From: Ustilago trichophora
Lineage: Eukaryota > Basidiomycota > Ustilaginomycetes > Ustilaginales > Ustilaginaceae
Direction of reading: 5' to 3'
Length of the DNA stretch: 64,000 bases
Assembly (NCBI GenBank): GCA_900323505.1
Contig: OOIN01000043.1
Span: 1,138,501-1,202,500, forward strand
Shown: piece after piece, positions 61,840-64,000 of the stretch
Numbering within the stretch: position 1 is the stretch's first letter
Layout: each line of letters starts with the position of its first letter
Notes under the pieces: model-generated
Seen by the model: only the letters and a program-made list of their open reading frames with translations
Told to the model about the DNA's origin: nothing
The model's database searches: none
Made by a program: the position numbers and the translations under genes

Positions 61840-64000
61840 ATGATCACCACCTTAATGTGAATATTTTGCTAGATCATATCTGACACCTGGATGTGATAGC
61901 TGCTGTCCATAGCTACAACTTCCTCACCAACAGAAAAAAGATTTCATAATTCTGACAGAATGGGGGGTGTCGCTATCATGATAAATCCAAACCAAGTGCA
62001 GATTAATAGTACTTCACCACCAGACGCCTTGGGAAACTTCTTTTTGGAAAACTTTCTCTATGATGAGTCTGGCCGTCTTCTAATTATTAAAATATGCTGG
62101 GAAAATAGACAGCTAAACATCGGTTGTATTTATCTTCCTGCCAATGCTGCCCAAAGGTTGGCCTGGTTAGAATCTACAACGGAATTCTTACTCTCTCTAA
62201 ATACACACATTTTCTGTGATATTGTTGGAGGTGATTGGAACATGGTAATGAATGCTATTGACCAAACCTCCCTTAGAAGACCAAATCTGAGAGAAAGACA
62301 TCGTTTCCTTACTTTTCTTTCTCTACTAAATCCTGAAATTGAGACTCTAATTGATGGTTATAGAACCCTTGCCCCAGACACTATTATGTATACCCACCAT
62401 AGTTCAAATAGTATGGCTCGATTAGATCAAATCTATATCACACCTACTCTCCTACAGGACTCTCGAAATTGGGAAACACAGGTGTTGCCAAATTCTCTCA
62501 ATTTAGACCATCATATGGCCTCTTTTGAGTTAAGACCCCTTATGGCTGCAAAGCGAGGCCCTGGCTGCTTCCGATTTAAATGTAGCCTTCTGAAATGTAA
62601 ATTGGTCCATGAAGCCCTGGTTGGTTTTATGAAAAATCTGAAAGATCTCCCTATCACCCCAAATGTATGGATATCTCTGAAAACTCAGTTAGGAAGCTCC
62701 ATAGCCCGCATTGTTCACACCAAAACTAAGGCATTAAATGTCAAACAGGTTCGTATAAAACAAAAACGTTGAAAGCTGGTCCAATTGCGTAGAACTTCCC
62801 CAAGCCAATCCCTAGAAAGGAGAATTTCAGCTATTATTGCTCAAGAAAGTCAATTAAATGAATTTGCAACTAAGGCATATGCCTATAGTTCCATGGCCAA
62901 AAATTGGCTCTTGGGGGAAAAACCAACCAGATGGTTCTTTTCAAGATGCAAATCCTCTAATTTCTCAAATATTATGGCTCTATTCTCGCCGGAGACAGGT
63001 GATCTTGAGGATGATGTTGAATCTATCCCCAAAATTGCAGCTCATTTCTATGAGTCCCTGTTTGCAAAAAAACCAACTAACTCTGGGCTAGGCCGAGACT
63101 TTATCTCACTAGTCCCCAAAATCCCAGCAATCATAAGGAAATCCATTAAAGGTCCCATTACCCCAAAAGAGGTAAAAGCGAATATTAAAGGGGCGGCTAC
63201 GGGTAAGTCGCCTGGGCCTGATGGATTGCCAATCGAATTGTTTAAGCACATTGAAAAGATGTCCCCGGAAATGTCTCTATTACTATGTACTAAATTGGCA
63301 GAATGTTTTATCTCCATGTTGGATGGGGAAATGGTTTCTCACCAATTTTCAAATGGAGTTCTCTCCTTATTGTACAAGAATAAAGGTCTCCCTACAGACC
63401 TTAGAAACTATCGACCCCTCACTGTAACGAATTCGGACTATAAGCTATTTACAGGTATTATAGCAAAACGGCTTTGCAACGCCCTAGAGGGAGTTATAGG
63501 ACCTCACCAATATGCCTTCTTGCCAGGGAGACTTATTGATGATAATATCCGCTTGGTTCAATCCATTGTTGATGAGTACTCTGATCCAGCTAAGGGAGGG
63601 GCTTATTTACTGTTTATTGACCAAGAAAAAGCGTATGATCGTGTTGATCATAAGTTCTTATGGCGTCTCCTAAAACATGTAGGGCTCCCTAGGGCTTTTA
63701 GAAAGGCAATCAAAATGTTATATTCTGAAATCCATCTGAAGATCATGGTAAACGGCTTTGCCAGTCCAATGTTCCCAGTCATGAGTGGAGTGCGGCAGGG
63801 TGATCCCCTAAGTTGTATCCTTTATGTTCTTTTCTTAGAACCCCTGATCCGGAAATTAAATGCTTCTGAAATTGAAGGAATCTCCTTAGATAACAACACA
63901 TGTATCAAGGCTGTTTGCTATGCAGATGACACGGTTCTAATTCTTAAGAATCAATCTGAGGTTAATATGGCCCAAAAAATATTAGATGATTTTTGTGCCA
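61840..64000 (+). mobile_element. L1/Tx1-like non-LTR retrotransposon, endonuclease and RT, open at the right edge
   Basis: A second, better preserved copy. 61960-62772 encodes most of an apurinic-endonuclease-like domain (GGDWNMVMNAI, ARLDQIYIT, and NLDHHMASFEL near its end). One in-frame TGA at 62770-62772 separates it from a reverse transcriptase that stays open in the same frame to the window end, about 409 codons. RT signs are GKSPGPDGLPIELFK, LRNYRPLTVTNSDYKLF, HQYAFLPGRLIDDN, LLFIDQEKAYDRVD (catalytic Asp), SGVRQGDPLSCILYVL and CYADDTVLIL. The stop sits where CGA or another codon could have mutated to TGA. The endonuclease N-terminus (61840-61960) is interrupted by stops and frame changes. 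The 3' end lies outside the window. AT-rich codon use differs from host genes. Confidence 0.88.

Overview
The window looks like nuclear DNA of a smut fungus (Ustilaginomycotina, probably Ustilaginaceae). The genes are compact and mostly GC-rich, with few introns. Many proteins carry long disordered Ala/Ser/Pro/Gln tracts. Recognisable fungal orthologues include NST1, SET5, MID1, COX6, RET2 and RPL20, and there is a tandem family of small secreted cysteine-containing proteins as found in biotrophic smuts. The genus is an inference; nothing here fixes it.

Layout. 1-12 kb: a large Zn2Cys6 transcription factor (+), an otubain deubiquitinase (-), and a COQ8-type kinase fused in one reading frame to an OXLD1-like domain (-). 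11.65-12.72 kb: a 1.07-kb Tc1/mariner-type element with inverted termini and TA target duplication. 13-35 kb: MID1 calcium-channel subunit, a small secreted protein, NST1, SET5, two divergent RRM proteins (one Tra2-like with four exons), exportin-4 and a Mei2-like tandem-RRM protein.

36.2-42.1 kb: five tandem minus-strand genes encode small secreted six-cysteine proteins. All share one architecture: a 54-nt signal-peptide exon, a phase-0 intron, a middle exon of about 180-215 nt, a phase-2 intron and a last exon of 130-163 nt. One copy is frameshifted. A possible relic of a sixth (signal exon plus TATA) lies at 46.8-47.0 kb, beyond a divergent pair made of a bacterial AtsA-like arylsulfatase and an ACS-family MFS transporter. 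That pair looks like an organosulfur-scavenging module embedded in the secreted-protein locus. A glycine/asparagine-rich repetitive secreted protein follows at 47.5 kb.

49.6-60.5 kb: housekeeping genes: an intron-containing tRNA-Val(CAC), delta-COP, COX6 with a 0.9-kb intron, an RBM26/27-like RNA-binding protein, ribosomal protein eL20, and a UBE2S-type E2 that keeps the C-terminal Leu-Arg-Arg-Leu tail. From about 60.8 kb base composition turns AT-rich: a dead reverse-transcriptase fragment is followed by a nearly open L1/Tx1-like non-LTR retrotransposon that runs off the right edge.

The items most worth follow-up are the six-cysteine secreted cluster and its shared promoter motifs, the COQ8-OXLD1 fusion, the Tc1-type element with stacked TACTG/TACAG excision-like footprints, and the sulfatase/transporter pair.
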